From Anaerolineaceae bacterium (GTDB taxonomy: Bacteria > Chloroflexota > Anaerolineae > Anaerolineales > Villigracilaceae), in NCBI GenBank assembly GCA_009772985.1, contig WOUS01000002.1:1-64000 (forward strand): a stretch of 64,000 nt of DNA, written 5' to 3'. Shown piece after piece: positions 49,539 through 57,324 of this stretch. The number at the start of each line of letters is the position of its first letter. Position 1 is the stretch's first letter. The notes beneath the pieces are model-generated. The model did no database searches. It was not told the DNA's origin and was given only the letters and a program-made list of their open reading frames with translations. Made by a program: the position numbers and the translations under genes.

Positions 49539-49544
49539 TATAAT
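49539..49544 (+). promoter_or_regulatory. -10 element for the response-regulator-like gene
   Basis: TATAAT 41 nt upstream of the ATG, within GGGGTATAATC. No good -35. Confidence 0.5.
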
Positions 49545-49585
49545 CAGGCCAATCATCCTCCCGGCACCATTCCATTCCTTATCTC

Positions 49586-50245
49586 ATGGGCAAATCCATT
49601 CTCCTGGTCATAGAGGGTCAGCATGCTGACCATCCCGCATTTGCTTCCGATTTGCGGAAAAAAGGATTCGAGGTCGAACTGGTCTCGAGCGGGAGCAAGG
49701 CGTTAACCAGCCTGGAGGGCGGCCTCAAGCCCAGCCTGATCGTCATCAATGCCGCCACCCTGCGCACCAGCGGGAAGCGCATTTGCCAGTCGCTGTGCGA
49801 GAAAACCGACAAGATCCCCATCCTGCTCATCCTGGACAACGATCACGAGGTGGAGAAGGTGGAGGCGGACGTGGTGCTTTCCCTCCCGTTCACCGTGCAG
49901 AAATTGTCCAACCACATCCGCCGCCTGCTCCCCGGCGACGGCAAGAACAGCATCCATGTTGGCGATATCCGGCTGGACGTGGAAAAACGGATGGTGATGT
50001 GCAAGAAGAAAAAAGCGCGCCTGACGCCGCGCCTCATCCGCCTGCTGCGCACCCTGATGGAGCACCGCGGCGAAGCCATCGAACGCCGGTCCCTGTTTTC
50101 CCAGGTCTGGGAGACCAATTACACCGACGACACCCGCACGCTGGACGTCCACATTTCGTGGCTGCGGCGGGCAATCGAGGAAGACCCCCTCCATCCCAAG
50201 TATTTGAAGACCGTGCGCGGCGTGGGCTACCGGCTGGACATCTAG
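49586..50245 (+). CDS. OmpR-type regulator with a degenerate receiver domain
   Basis: A 219-residue DNA-binding protein. Residues 1-115 follow the CheY-like order, but the phospho-acceptor position is Asn (N55 in SLIVINAATL) and the acidic pair near residue 10 reads EG, so aspartyl phosphorylation is unlikely. Residues about 122-219 are a standard OmpR winged helix (ARLTPRLIRLLRTLMEHRG, then VWETNYTDDTRTLDVHISWLRR in two parts and VRGVGYRL). No histidine kinase gene is nearby. The gene converges on the methyltransferase, and the stop codons share CTAG. Confidence 0.88.
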   Translation: MGKSILLVIEGQHADHPAFASDLRKKGFEVELVSSGSKALTSLEGGLKPSLIVINAATLRTSGKRICQSLCEKTDKIPILLILDNDHEVEKVEADVVLSLPFTVQKLSNHIRRLLPGDGKNSIHVGDIRLDVEKRMVMCKKKKARLTPRLIRLLRTLMEHRGEAIERRSLFSQVWETNYTDDTRTLDVHISWLRRAIEEDPLHPKYLKTVRGVGYRLDI

Positions 50246-51459
50246 CCGGACTCGATCTGTTCCCCGCTGACTGTGACTGCCCGTACCCGGAAATTTCCCG
50301 GCGCGACGGGCAGTTTGATTTCGGCAGGCAGTTCCCCGGAGCGGTTCGGACGGCGGGCCTGCCCCGCGCTGCGGAACAGTTTCCCATCCCAGGCCGGGTC
50401 AGCTTCCCAGTAATCGAGCGCGGCGCGGTCTTTCAGGATGACAGTCTGGTGAGAGGTGAGGAGGGGAAGAGGGGCGGAGGAGCGAGGGATGGCTGAATTC
50501 GTATCCCGCTGCAAGGCGAACGGCTGGGACTGTTCCAGCAGGCGGACGCGCGTGGTGTGGACCGCGCGCCAGGTCGCGTCGCAGGCCAGGAAGCGGCGTC
50601 CGTGCCGGGCAGCGGCAAGCGGGAAAGTGCCGGAGCCGCAGAAGAAATCGGCCACCAGGCTGCCGGGGTCCGACGAGGCCAGCAGGATGCGTTCGAGCAG
50701 GCTCTCCGGCTTCTGGGTCGGGTAGCCGGTGCGCTCGTTGTGCAGGCGGGCGACGACGGGGAAGTACCACCAGTCTTCGGGGACCTTGCCGCGGGCAAGG
50801 TCGGGGACCTTCCCGAAGCCGGCTTTTTTCGAGGAGGCGAATGTCTTGACCGTGCTCGGATTGTACGGTTCGCGCACGGCGTCGGTGTTGAAAATGTATT
50901 CGTCGCTTTTGGTGCAGGCCAGGATGGTGTCGTGCTTGCGGTTGAAGGCGCGGCGGACGGGGGAGGGGCCGTGGTAGGTCCAGATGATCTCGTTCAGGAA
51001 ATGCTCGGGGCCGAAGAGTTCGTCGAGCAGCAGGCGGGCGGGCGCGTCGGCGTGCCAGTCGAGGTGCAGGTACAGGGTCCCGCGCGGGGCGAGCAAGCGG
51101 CGCATCAGCGCCAGGCGCGGGTAGAGGAAGTCCAGGTAGGCGTCCATGTCCGGCCAGTGGTCGGCGTAGCCTTCGGCCAGTTCCCATTCTGAGGGGCGGC
51201 GCGAGTCTTCGCCGCGGCCGATGCGGGCGGGATATTTTTTATTGGTGAAGAAGGGCGGGTCGGCGTAGATCAGGTCGAGGCGGCCTTCGTACTCCGGCAG
51301 GAGGGCGGCCATGACCGGCAGGTTGTCGCCGAGGATGAGGCGGCTTTCCGGCGCGGCGTCGGGGTAGCCGCGGCCCTGCGGGTAGACGACAGCCTCGTCC
51401 GCCAGCGCGGCAGGCTGAGGGTCCGGGAGCGATTTCGTCGGCCAGGTGAGGGTGGGCAT
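50242..51459 (-). CDS. Solitary DNA amino-methyltransferase, beta class
   Basis: A 405-residue DNA N6-adenine or N4-cytosine methyltransferase. The catalytic motif IV YADPPF is at about 65-70, followed later by the AdoMet motif I DFFCGSGTFPLAA (about 272-284), the order of the beta class. A target-recognition stretch lies between (about 110-260). No endonuclease or specificity gene is near, so it looks solitary, of regulatory or defensive use. Its ATG overlaps the stop of the L,D-transpeptidase (TGATG), an unusual coupling. Confidence 0.87.
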   Translation of the reverse strand: MPTLTWPTKSLPDPQPAALADEAVVYPQGRGYPDAAPESRLILGDNLPVMAALLPEYEGRLDLIYADPPFFTNKKYPARIGRGEDSRRPSEWELAEGYADHWPDMDAYLDFLYPRLALMRRLLAPRGTLYLHLDWHADAPARLLLDELFGPEHFLNEIIWTYHGPSPVRRAFNRKHDTILACTKSDEYIFNTDAVREPYNPSTVKTFASSKKAGFGKVPDLARGKVPEDWWYFPVVARLHNERTGYPTQKPESLLERILLASSDPGSLVADFFCGSGTFPLAAARHGRRFLACDATWRAVHTTRVRLLEQSQPFALQRDTNSAIPRSSAPLPLLTSHQTVILKDRAALDYWEADPAWDGKLFRSAGQARRPNRSGELPAEIKLPVAPGNFRVRAVTVSGEQIESG

Positions 51460-52520
51460 CAGGAGCGCACCTGGATCAGCGTGCCGTAGCCTTTGCGGTC
51501 GAGCGTCGACGTATTGATGTCCTCGAAGGGCGCCAGCGGACGCGTCCAGCGGAAGATCCATTGGGCGTCTTCGGGGCGCATGTTGATGCAGCCGTGGCTC
51601 ATCGGGACGCCGAAGTTGTCGTGCCAGTACGCGCCGTGGAGGGCATAGCCTCTTGGCACTGCATGGGCATCATCTTCGAAGAAACAATTCCAAGGCACGC
51701 CGGGCAGGACGTAATCATCAATGTCGGCGGCCAGGTTGGCCTCGCCCATGTGCTTGGAGGGCATCTTGACCACCACGTGGAAGTTGCCGGTGGGCGTGCC
51801 GGTCGGGATGTCGGAGGTGGAGATGCCCGAAAGGCCGGAGGAGATTTTCCTCTCGAAGACAGGCTGTTCGTATTCGTAGGCGGTGACGGTCTGTGTGGTC
51901 AGGTTGACGAGGATGCGCTTGGCCTCGTGCGGCACGTCGGGGCCGAGCGGGGCGAATTCCTCCGGCGGGATGGGGCGCAGGTGGGCGGCCGGGGCCAGGT
52001 AGGTGGTCTCGTCCAGTTCGTCGAGGATGCGGTACCAGGGCTGGCCGTCGGGGCCGTCTTCCACGGCCTTGATCCAGTGGACGGTGCTGTAGTAGAGCCG
52101 GTAGGTGGTCTTCCAGCCGTCCCATTTGTTGTAATAATAGGCCTGCGAGTACGGCACGGTCACCTCGGCCAGCATCAAGTTTTCCGGGATGACGACCAGC
52201 GGCTGGTTGTAGCGGATCTTGACCCGCTGCAGACGCTGCCGGTGCATGTACCCGCCCCAGACGCGGTACCAGATGGGGTTATAGGCCGGGGTCTCGGCAG
52301 TCACGGTTTCATAGATGCGCACCACATCGTCGCGGTACCACTGGCCGACGATCCGGCTTTCGTCTGAAGGCTGCTTGAACACGCTGACGGAGGGGATGCA
52401 CACCCGCGCCAGGTCCGAGTCGTCGTAGCCGGTGAACTCTGGCAGGTAGGAGGTGAACGCCATGCCGCCCAGGGCCAGGGCGCCGAGTTTGAGGAAGTCG
52501 CGGCGGGAAAGGGATGTCAT
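51459..52520 (-). CDS. Tat-exported L,D-transpeptidase (YkuD)
   Basis: A 353-residue enzyme. The N-terminal SRRDFLKLGALALGG is a twin-arginine signal. SH3-like beta sequence precedes the YkuD domain, whose motif HGAYWHDNFGVPMSHGCINM (Cys near 311) gives the catalytic Cys/His pair. It should form 3-3 cross-links or attach proteins to peptidoglycan. The frame extends to 52562, but ATG 52520 begins the Tat signal. No strong Shine-Dalgarno is present. Confidence 0.9.
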   Translation of the reverse strand: MTSLSRRDFLKLGALALGGMAFTSYLPEFTGYDDSDLARVCIPSVSVFKQPSDESRIVGQWYRDDVVRIYETVTAETPAYNPIWYRVWGGYMHRQRLQRVKIRYNQPLVVIPENLMLAEVTVPYSQAYYYNKWDGWKTTYRLYYSTVHWIKAVEDGPDGQPWYRILDELDETTYLAPAAHLRPIPPEEFAPLGPDVPHEAKRILVNLTTQTVTAYEYEQPVFERKISSGLSGISTSDIPTGTPTGNFHVVVKMPSKHMGEANLAADIDDYVLPGVPWNCFFEDDAHAVPRGYALHGAYWHDNFGVPMSHGCINMRPEDAQWIFRWTRPLAPFEDINTSTLDRKGYGTLIQVRS

Positions 52521-52548
52521 AGGTCTGAATGTTTGTTCACGATGCTTC

Positions 52549-52597
52549 CGCTGGATTTGCAATCCAGCGAAATTGCCGGCGGATTACAAATCCGCCG
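52549..52597. repeat. Pair of 21-bp palindromes with GGATT/AATCC cores
   Basis: CGCTGGATT-TGC-AATCCAGCG (52549-52569) and CGGCGGATT-ACA-AATCCGCCG (52577-52597) each have 9-bp stems and 3-nt loops, and lie 7 nt apart, upstream of the L,D-transpeptidase start. Confidence 0.8.
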
Positions 52598-52694
52598 TGA
52601 GCGTTTTGCGGTTTCCCGATTGTACCTGAAAAAAAGACCTCCGGGCTGTTTGGCCTCGGAGGCTGGATTCTTGTACACCCCCGCAGTTCGGGGG

Positions 52695-52781
52695 TACACG
52701 GATTTCACGGAGGGGCGGAATCTTACGGAAAAACCATTTTAAAATCCGTTCTTGTCCGTTGGCTCCGTGTCCCGAAAACGT
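52695..52781. repeat. Word-type palindromic array (ACGGA/TCCGT)
   Basis: Left arm words ACACGGATTTCACGGA and TTACGGA face TCCGTTCTTGTCCGTTGG and CTCCGTGTCC. A CCCCCG-CAGTT-CGGGGG hairpin adjoins at 52677. The end matches 46404-46437. Confidence 0.75.
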
Positions 52782-53023
52782 CAGGTTTCCTTGATCTCCG
52801 GGAGCATACCCTTGAGCAGGATCTCCAGCGCCATGCTGTGCCCGCACCTGCGGTGGGTGAGGAAGAATTCGCAGTCGCACTTGAAAACGCCGTTGTCGAA
52901 GATCACGTAGTGGTTGCTGTTGTCGCCGCGGAAGGCCACTTCGAATTTGTCGAAACGGAACCGCTCATGCTGTTCGGCATAGCGCTTGGCTTTGTCAATC
53001 TTGCCGATCAAACCAGAGTCCAT
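52781..53023 (-). CDS. SWIM-type zinc-finger small protein
   Basis: An 80-residue protein. The spacing C49-x-C51...C60-x-H62 (KCDCEFFLTHRRCGHSM) is the SWIM zinc-binding pattern seen in DNA/protein-binding proteins. It may be a standalone finger. AAGGAG at 8 nt fixes the ATG at 53023, although the frame extends to 53059. It follows a terminator for the MFS gene and so has its own transcript. Partner unknown. Confidence 0.78.
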   Translation of the reverse strand: MDSGLIGKIDKAKRYAEQHERFRFDKFEVAFRGDNSNHYVIFDNGVFKCDCEFFLTHRRCGHSMALEILLKGMLPEIKET

Positions 53024-53049
53024 GGGGCATCTCCTTGTCGAGTAGATAA

Positions 53050-53078
53050 CAAAAGGCACGCCTAATCAAGCGTGCCTT
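53050..53078 (-). terminator. Terminator of the MFS transporter gene
   Basis: AAGGCACGC/GCGTGCCTT stem (9 bp), 8-nt loop, followed on the reverse strand by TTTTGTTATC. Confidence 0.8.
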
Positions 53079-53227
53079 CGAGAACCAAACCGGGGAATTG
53101 CGTCAGAACTCGCATATCAACGCCAGTATAGTGCGATTCGGATGCAAAGTCAACGGATTTTTCGAAATTGTAGGGAAATCGTCAGGCGGGCGCAGGCGGA
53201 CCGTTCGACAGGCTCACGGCGGCACCG

Positions 53228-54526
53228 TCAGCCTGCCGCGCCTGACCCGGCCTGGTGCTCGTCCCCGTTGTAGTGGCGCAGTTCCGGCCATTTCAGGACG
53301 ATGAGCGCCATGCCGACGATGCAGCCGATCCCGCCGCTGACGATGGCGAATGGGACCCCGAACAGGCTGGCGACAATCCCGGCTTCCACCTCGCCCAACT
53401 GCGGCCCGCCCTGGAAGAAGATCTGGTTGACGGCGGTCATCCGCCCGCGGATATGGTCGGGGGTGTTCAGCTGGCGGATGGTGTTGCGGATGATGGTGCT
53501 GACCGCGTCGGCGGCGCCCATCAGCACCAGCGCGGCGAAGGCGACGAGGAAGGCGACGGTGATGGGAGAGCCGGTCAGGTTCAGCAGAGTCCGGTCAACG
53601 CCGAACAGGTGCGAGGTCCCGAAGAGGATCGTCGCCAGCCCGAAGACGACCACCGCGCCCAGGAATTTCGGTCCCTGCCGGCGCAGTTTCGGGATCTGCG
53701 AGACGACCAGTCCCGCGGCCACCGAGCCGACCGCCTGCGCCGAGGAGAGCCAGCCGTAGCCGATCTCGCCGACCTTGAGGATGTCTTTGGCAACGATGGG
53801 CATCATCGTGTTGGCCGAGGCGAAGAAGGTGGCGACGAAGTCCATCAGCATGGTCGAGAGGATGATGGGTTTCGAGAAGATGAAACGGACGCCGTCCGCG
53901 GCGGCTTTCAGGTTGACGCCGGGCGCTTTGTGCGCGTCCTGCGGGACGCGGCCGATGACGAAGAGGGCGATGATGACCGCCAGGAACGAGATGGCGTTGA
54001 ACAGGTAGGTATATCCCTGCCCGAGGGTGGCGATGACAATCCCGGCCAGCGCCGGGCCGACGATGCTGCCGGCGTTCATGGCGATGGACGACATGCTGAA
54101 CGCGCTCGGCAGGTCCTCGGCCGCGACGATGTTGGGGATCATGGCCTGGCGGGCGGGCCCGTCGAAGGCCACCGCCGCGGCTTGCAGGGCGGTCAGGGCG
54201 TAGATCCACCAGATGGTGATGCCGCCGGTATAGGTCAGCGCGGCCAGCGCCAGGGCGGTGAGCGCCATCACCGTCTGGGTGACGAACAGGATGCGGCGGC
54301 GGTTGAAGGTGTCGGCCAGCGGCCCGCCGATGAACGAGAAAACTATAATCGGCAGGATGCGCGCCAGCCCGATGCCGCCGAGGGCGAGCGGATTCGGCTC
54401 GCCGGTCAGGGTGCGGATGTGCCAGTGGATGGCGGCCACCTGCATCTGCGAGCCGGAGATGGAAATGAGCAGTCCGAGCCAGAGGGCGACGTAGCGGCGG
54501 TTGTGGAGGGCGGGAGGAATGTGCAT
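53228..54526 (-). CDS. MFS transporter (MFS_3 / EntS-like)
   Basis: A 432-residue inner-membrane carrier with about 12 helices. The phrases LGLLISISGSQMQVAAIHWH, PLADTFNRRRILFVTQ and the central IVGPALAGIVIATLG match the MFS_3 group, whose members export siderophores, macrolides or peptides. Substrate not determinable. The gap after its stop holds a GTTCGACAGGCTCACGG repeat (53200) and a terminator at 53050-53078. Confidence 0.88.
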   Translation of the reverse strand: MHIPPALHNRRYVALWLGLLISISGSQMQVAAIHWHIRTLTGEPNPLALGGIGLARILPIIVFSFIGGPLADTFNRRRILFVTQTVMALTALALAALTYTGGITIWWIYALTALQAAAVAFDGPARQAMIPNIVAAEDLPSAFSMSSIAMNAGSIVGPALAGIVIATLGQGYTYLFNAISFLAVIIALFVIGRVPQDAHKAPGVNLKAAADGVRFIFSKPIILSTMLMDFVATFFASANTMMPIVAKDILKVGEIGYGWLSSAQAVGSVAAGLVVSQIPKLRRQGPKFLGAVVVFGLATILFGTSHLFGVDRTLLNLTGSPITVAFLVAFAALVLMGAADAVSTIIRNTIRQLNTPDHIRGRMTAVNQIFFQGGPQLGEVEAGIVASLFGVPFAIVSGGIGCIVGMALIVLKWPELRHYNGDEHQAGSGAAG

Positions 54527-54529
54527 TGT

Positions 54530-54614
54530 CAGTGTACAGTGTTCAGTGTACAGTGTTCAGTATCCAGTTTCCAGCGTCAGCACTGAATACTGTTGACTGA
54601 ACACTGGATACTGG
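54530..54614. repeat. Word-type palindromic array (CAGTGTTCAGTRT)
   Basis: The left part runs CAGTGTACAGTGTTCAG twice, then CAGTATCCAG. The right part runs ACTGAATACTG, ACTGAACACTGGATACTGG. Arms are mutually complementary, so the array folds. It fills the gap between the MFS and NAD synthetase genes. Confidence 0.85.
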
Positions 54615-55439
54615 TCAAGTCCCCCAGTCGCGCAGGTACAGGAAATCATATCCGACCGTCCGGCTGGAGAGTTTGGCGATGGGCGGCAGGACGCGCTTGA
54701 ACTGGTTGCGGCGGATGCGTTCCACCACCTTGCGGACGAAGGCCTCATCGAACCCGGCCTCCACGCATTCTTCGGGGCGATAGCGCTGGTCCACCAAAAG
54801 GTAGAGCAGTTTGTCCACTTCCTCGTAGGTGAAGCCGAGTTCGCCCTCGTCGGTCTGACCGGCCCACAGGTCCGCTGACGGGGGCTTGGCGACGATGGCT
54901 TCCGGGATGTCCAGCGCCCGCGCCAATTGCCGGACCTGGGTCTTGTACAGGTCGCCGATGGGGTTCAACGCGCAGGCCGAGTCGCCGTAGAGCGTGGTGT
55001 AGCCGAGTAATATCTCGGTCTTGTTGCCGGTGCCGACAACGAGTCCCTGGAACGCCTCGGACTGGTCGTAGGCCGCGATCATGCGGAGGCGCGCCATGAT
55101 GTTCCCCTTGCGGACCGGAGACATGTCCGGCTCGCGGGCGATGAGCGCGTCGGCCATCTCGGTGATGGGGATGGTCGCCGACGGGCAGCCGAGTTGGTCA
55201 ATCAGCATCTGGGCGTGGTCGAGCGAATCCTGCGCCGACGTCTTGTACGGCAGGCGGACCGCCAGCACGTTCTGCGCTCCGAGCGCTTCCACGGCAAGCG
55301 CAAACGAGACCGCCGAGTCGATCCCGCCGGACAGGTTGACTACCGCACGCGAATAGCCGACGCGGGTGATCTCCGAGCGGATGAACCCGGTCAGGATTTT
55401 ACGGACGAGGGAGGGATTGATGGAAAGGTCAATATTCAT
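54615..55439 (-). CDS. nadE: NH3-dependent NAD synthetase
   Basis: A 274-residue enzyme that amidates deamido-NAD to NAD with ATP. The ATP pyrophosphatase loop SGGIDSA is at 37-43. Other markers are VVGTGNKTEILLGYTTLYGD and PSADLWAGQTDEGELGFTYEE. GGAG with 7-nt spacing fixes the ATG at 55439, although the frame extends to 55481. It overlaps the end of a short nitrilase-like stub. No intact glutaminase domain is encoded, so ammonia or a separate amidase is expected to supply nitrogen. Confidence 0.94.
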   Translation of the reverse strand: MNIDLSINPSLVRKILTGFIRSEITRVGYSRAVVNLSGGIDSAVSFALAVEALGAQNVLAVRLPYKTSAQDSLDHAQMLIDQLGCPSATIPITEMADALIAREPDMSPVRKGNIMARLRMIAAYDQSEAFQGLVVGTGNKTEILLGYTTLYGDSACALNPIGDLYKTQVRQLARALDIPEAIVAKPPSADLWAGQTDEGELGFTYEEVDKLLYLLVDQRYRPEECVEAGFDEAFVRKVVERIRRNQFKRVLPPIAKLSSRTVGYDFLYLRDWGT

Positions 55440-55569
55440 ATTTTGCTCCAGGCGGCGTCCACGCCGCCGAGACCTTGGCATCCTTGATGAAAGCTAGGTG
55501 CTTTTCCAGGTTGGCGTTGACATCGCCGAGTTTGGTGTTGATTTGGGCGAGGGCGAGGTTCAATTTCAT
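55429..55569 (-). pseudogene. Truncated nitrilase/C-N-hydrolase stub before nadE
   Basis: A 46-residue frame starting MKLNLALAQINTKLGDVNAN reproduces the N-terminus of the carbon-nitrogen hydrolase family (the glutaminase partner of NadE). After about residue 32 the match ends at a GGCGGCGT-CC-ACGCCGCC palindrome (55451-55468), and the frame terminates inside nadE. The catalytic Glu/Lys/Cys are all lost. It looks like a gene remnant cut by a REP-type insertion or deletion. Confidence 0.72.
55451..55468. repeat. 18-bp palindrome within the nitrilase stub
   Basis: GGCGGCGT/ACGCCGCC arms with a 2-nt centre, at the point where similarity to nitrilases stops. Confidence 0.65.
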
Positions 55570-55592
55570 GAATCAATCTTACCATAATCGCA

Positions 55593-55623
55593 GACCCTAA
55601 AGGTTTCAAAAACCTTTAGGGTC
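55593..55623. repeat. 31-bp perfect palindrome
   Basis: GACCCTAAAGGTTT and its exact reverse complement around CAA, directly beyond the 3' end of the tRNA gene. It could act as a bidirectional terminator. Same length as the 7404 palindrome. Confidence 0.8.
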
Positions 55624-55626
55624 TTC

Positions 55627-55716
55627 TGGCGGGGAGGGAGGGATTCGAACCCTCGGTGGACCGAAGCCCACAACGGTTTTCGAGACCGTCCCATTCAACC
55701 GCTCTGGCACCTCCCC
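55627..55716 (-). tRNA. tRNA-Ser (anticodon CGA)
   Basis: On the reverse strand a 90-nt class II tRNA with acceptor GGGGAGG/CCTCCCC, discriminator G and an encoded CCA (55627-55629). The anticodon loop CTCGAAA between ACGGT and ACCGT gives CGA at 55680-55682. A long variable arm (GTGGGCTTCGGTCCAC) is typical of tRNA-Ser. It should read UCG codons. Confidence 0.96.
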
Positions 55717-55727
55717 GTGCGGCGGGT

Positions 55728-55733
55728 ATTATA
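55728..55733 (-). promoter_or_regulatory. -10 element of tRNA-Ser
   Basis: Reverse-strand TATAAT, 11 nt upstream of the tRNA 5' end. Confidence 0.55.
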
Positions 55734-55767
55734 TCTCAAATTCTCGGAGATTGCCGGATTTTTCTCT

Positions 55768-55912
55768 GGGGGAGTGGCGCAAGAGGTGGGCTAAAGAGCA
55801 TCACCACAGAGCACACGGAGTTCACAGAGCAAAACCCAAAGGTAATTCTCTGTGCTCTCTGTGAGCTCTGTGGTGAACATTGTGGTAAGCCCATTAATTC
55901 TGCCACTCCCCT
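55768..55912. repeat. Nested palindromic element (CACAGAG words)
   Basis: Outer arms GGGGAGTGGC/GCCACTCCCC and GGGCT/AGCCC enclose CACCACAGAG (55802-55811)/CTCTGTGGTG (55866-55875), with inner CACAGAGC/CTCTGTG words. The whole 145 bp can form one long interrupted hairpin between the MBL gene and the tRNA promoter. Confidence 0.85.
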
Positions 55913-55914
55913 CC

Positions 55915-55936
55915 GGGCGGACGCCATCGCCCCTAC
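55915..55936 (-). repeat. REP-like palindrome overlapping the MBL stop codon
   Basis: The reverse strand reads GTAG, then GGGCG, a loop and CGCCC. The TAG of the GTAG head is the stop codon of the MBL gene at 55933-55935. Confidence 0.72.
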
Positions 55937-57324
55937 AGATCCATGCTGGTGAACAGTTCGGGGTAAACCACCATCTTCTGCCCGGCTTGGGCGAGTTTGG
56001 CGCGCAAGATGGCCTCGGCGTTCTGCTCGCCGTGGACGAGGATGATGCCTTTCAGCCCCTTCTCCGCCGCGGCGTATTTCAGCAGCATGTCCTGCCCGCC
56101 GTGGGCGGAGAGTCCGCCGATGGTCACCACTTCGGCGCGGCGCAGGTAGGTCTCGCCGAAAATCTTGACTTCCTTCTCCCGGTCCGCGATGCGGCGGCCG
56201 AGCGTGTACGGGGCCTGCCAGCCGACGATGAGCACCGTGTTGCGCGCATCCTCGATGTTGTTCTTGAGATGGTGCAGGATGCGCCCGGCCTCCGCCATGC
56301 CCGAGGCAGAGATGATGATGGCCGGCCCCTTCAAGAAATTGAGCGCTTTCGACTCGTCCACAGATTGGGTGTATTTCAGCCCGGCAAAATTCAGCGCCGG
56401 ATGCCGGTTCGTGCGGATGAACTCCAGCGTCTCGGCATCGTAGCACTCCGGGTGTTCCCCGAAGATCTTCGAGGCGCGCACCGCCAGCGGGCTGTCCACA
56501 AAAACCGGGATGTGCTGCAACTGCCCGGCCTCGGCCAGCAGGTTCAGGCTGTAGACCAGTTCCTGCGTGCGCCCGACCGCGAAGGCTGGGATGATGACCT
56601 TGCCGCCGCGCGCCACGGTTCGCAGGACGGCCGCGTGGAACTCGCGGTGGGCCTCCATCGGGTCGCTGTGCGGTTTGTCGCCGTAGGTGCATTCCATCAT
56701 GACGTAATCCGCCTCGTGCGGGAGGACGGGGTCGCGCAGGATGGGAAGTTTGTAGCGCCCGATGTCGCCGGAGAACCAGAAGCGCGTGGTGCGCGTCCCC
56801 TCGCGGACCTCGAGCCGGACCGCGGCGGAACCGAGGATGTGCCCGGCGTCGAGGAATTCTGCCGTCACCCCCTCGGCGGCTTCGAAGGAGCGGTTGTATT
56901 CCTGCGGGCGGAAATACTGCGCCACCTGTGCGGCGTCTTCCAGTGTGTACAGCGGCTCGACCGGCGGCTCGCCGCGCTCGGCGCGTTTCTTGTTGATGAA
57001 CTGCGCGTCGGCCTCCTGGATGTGGCCCGAATCCTGGAGCATGATGTCGGCCAGCGCGGCCGTGGCGGGAGTGGCAAAGATGGGGCCGGCGTACCCGTGC
57101 TTGACGAGGTGCGGCAGGTTGCCGCTGTGGTCAATGTGCGCGTGCGACAGGAGGACAGCGTCCACCCCGCCCGGCTCGAAGCGGAAGTTGCGGTTGCGTT
57201 CGTAGGTCTCGGCGCGGCGCCCCTGGAAGAGTCCACATTCGAGCAGGATTTTGGAGCCGTTCGCTTCCAGCAGGTACTGGGATCCGGTGACGGTGCGGGC
57301 GGCGCCGTTGAAGGTGATGCGCAT
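55933..57324 (-). CDS. Beta-CASP metallo-beta-lactamase nuclease (YSH1/CPSF-like)
   Basis: A 463-residue MBL-fold nuclease. The metal motif HAHIDHSG lies at 61-68, a later His in LDAGHILGSA, an Asp in FSGDIGR and the beta-CASP signature VIIPAFAVGRTQEL, then SASGMAEAGRILHHL and SAHGGQ. The C-terminal LVHGEQNAEAILRAKL fits the YSH1/CPSF-100-like RNA-processing group. It follows rnd with no gap, so an RNA-processing operon is likely. Confidence 0.9.
   Translation of the reverse strand: MRITFNGAARTVTGSQYLLEANGSKILLECGLFQGRRAETYERNRNFRFEPGGVDAVLLSHAHIDHSGNLPHLVKHGYAGPIFATPATAALADIMLQDSGHIQEADAQFINKKRAERGEPPVEPLYTLEDAAQVAQYFRPQEYNRSFEAAEGVTAEFLDAGHILGSAAVRLEVREGTRTTRFWFSGDIGRYKLPILRDPVLPHEADYVMMECTYGDKPHSDPMEAHREFHAAVLRTVARGGKVIIPAFAVGRTQELVYSLNLLAEAGQLQHIPVFVDSPLAVRASKIFGEHPECYDAETLEFIRTNRHPALNFAGLKYTQSVDESKALNFLKGPAIIISASGMAEAGRILHHLKNNIEDARNTVLIVGWQAPYTLGRRIADREKEVKIFGETYLRRAEVVTIGGLSAHGGQDMLLKYAAAEKGLKGIILVHGEQNAEAILRAKLAQAGQKMVVYPELFTSMDL

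Noticed and set aside
50242-51459. Restriction-modification system
   Set aside because: No endonuclease or specificity subunit is in the neighbouring genes.
54615-55439. Glutamine-dependent NAD synthetase
   Set aside because: The amidase domain is missing; only a 46-residue stub remains upstream.
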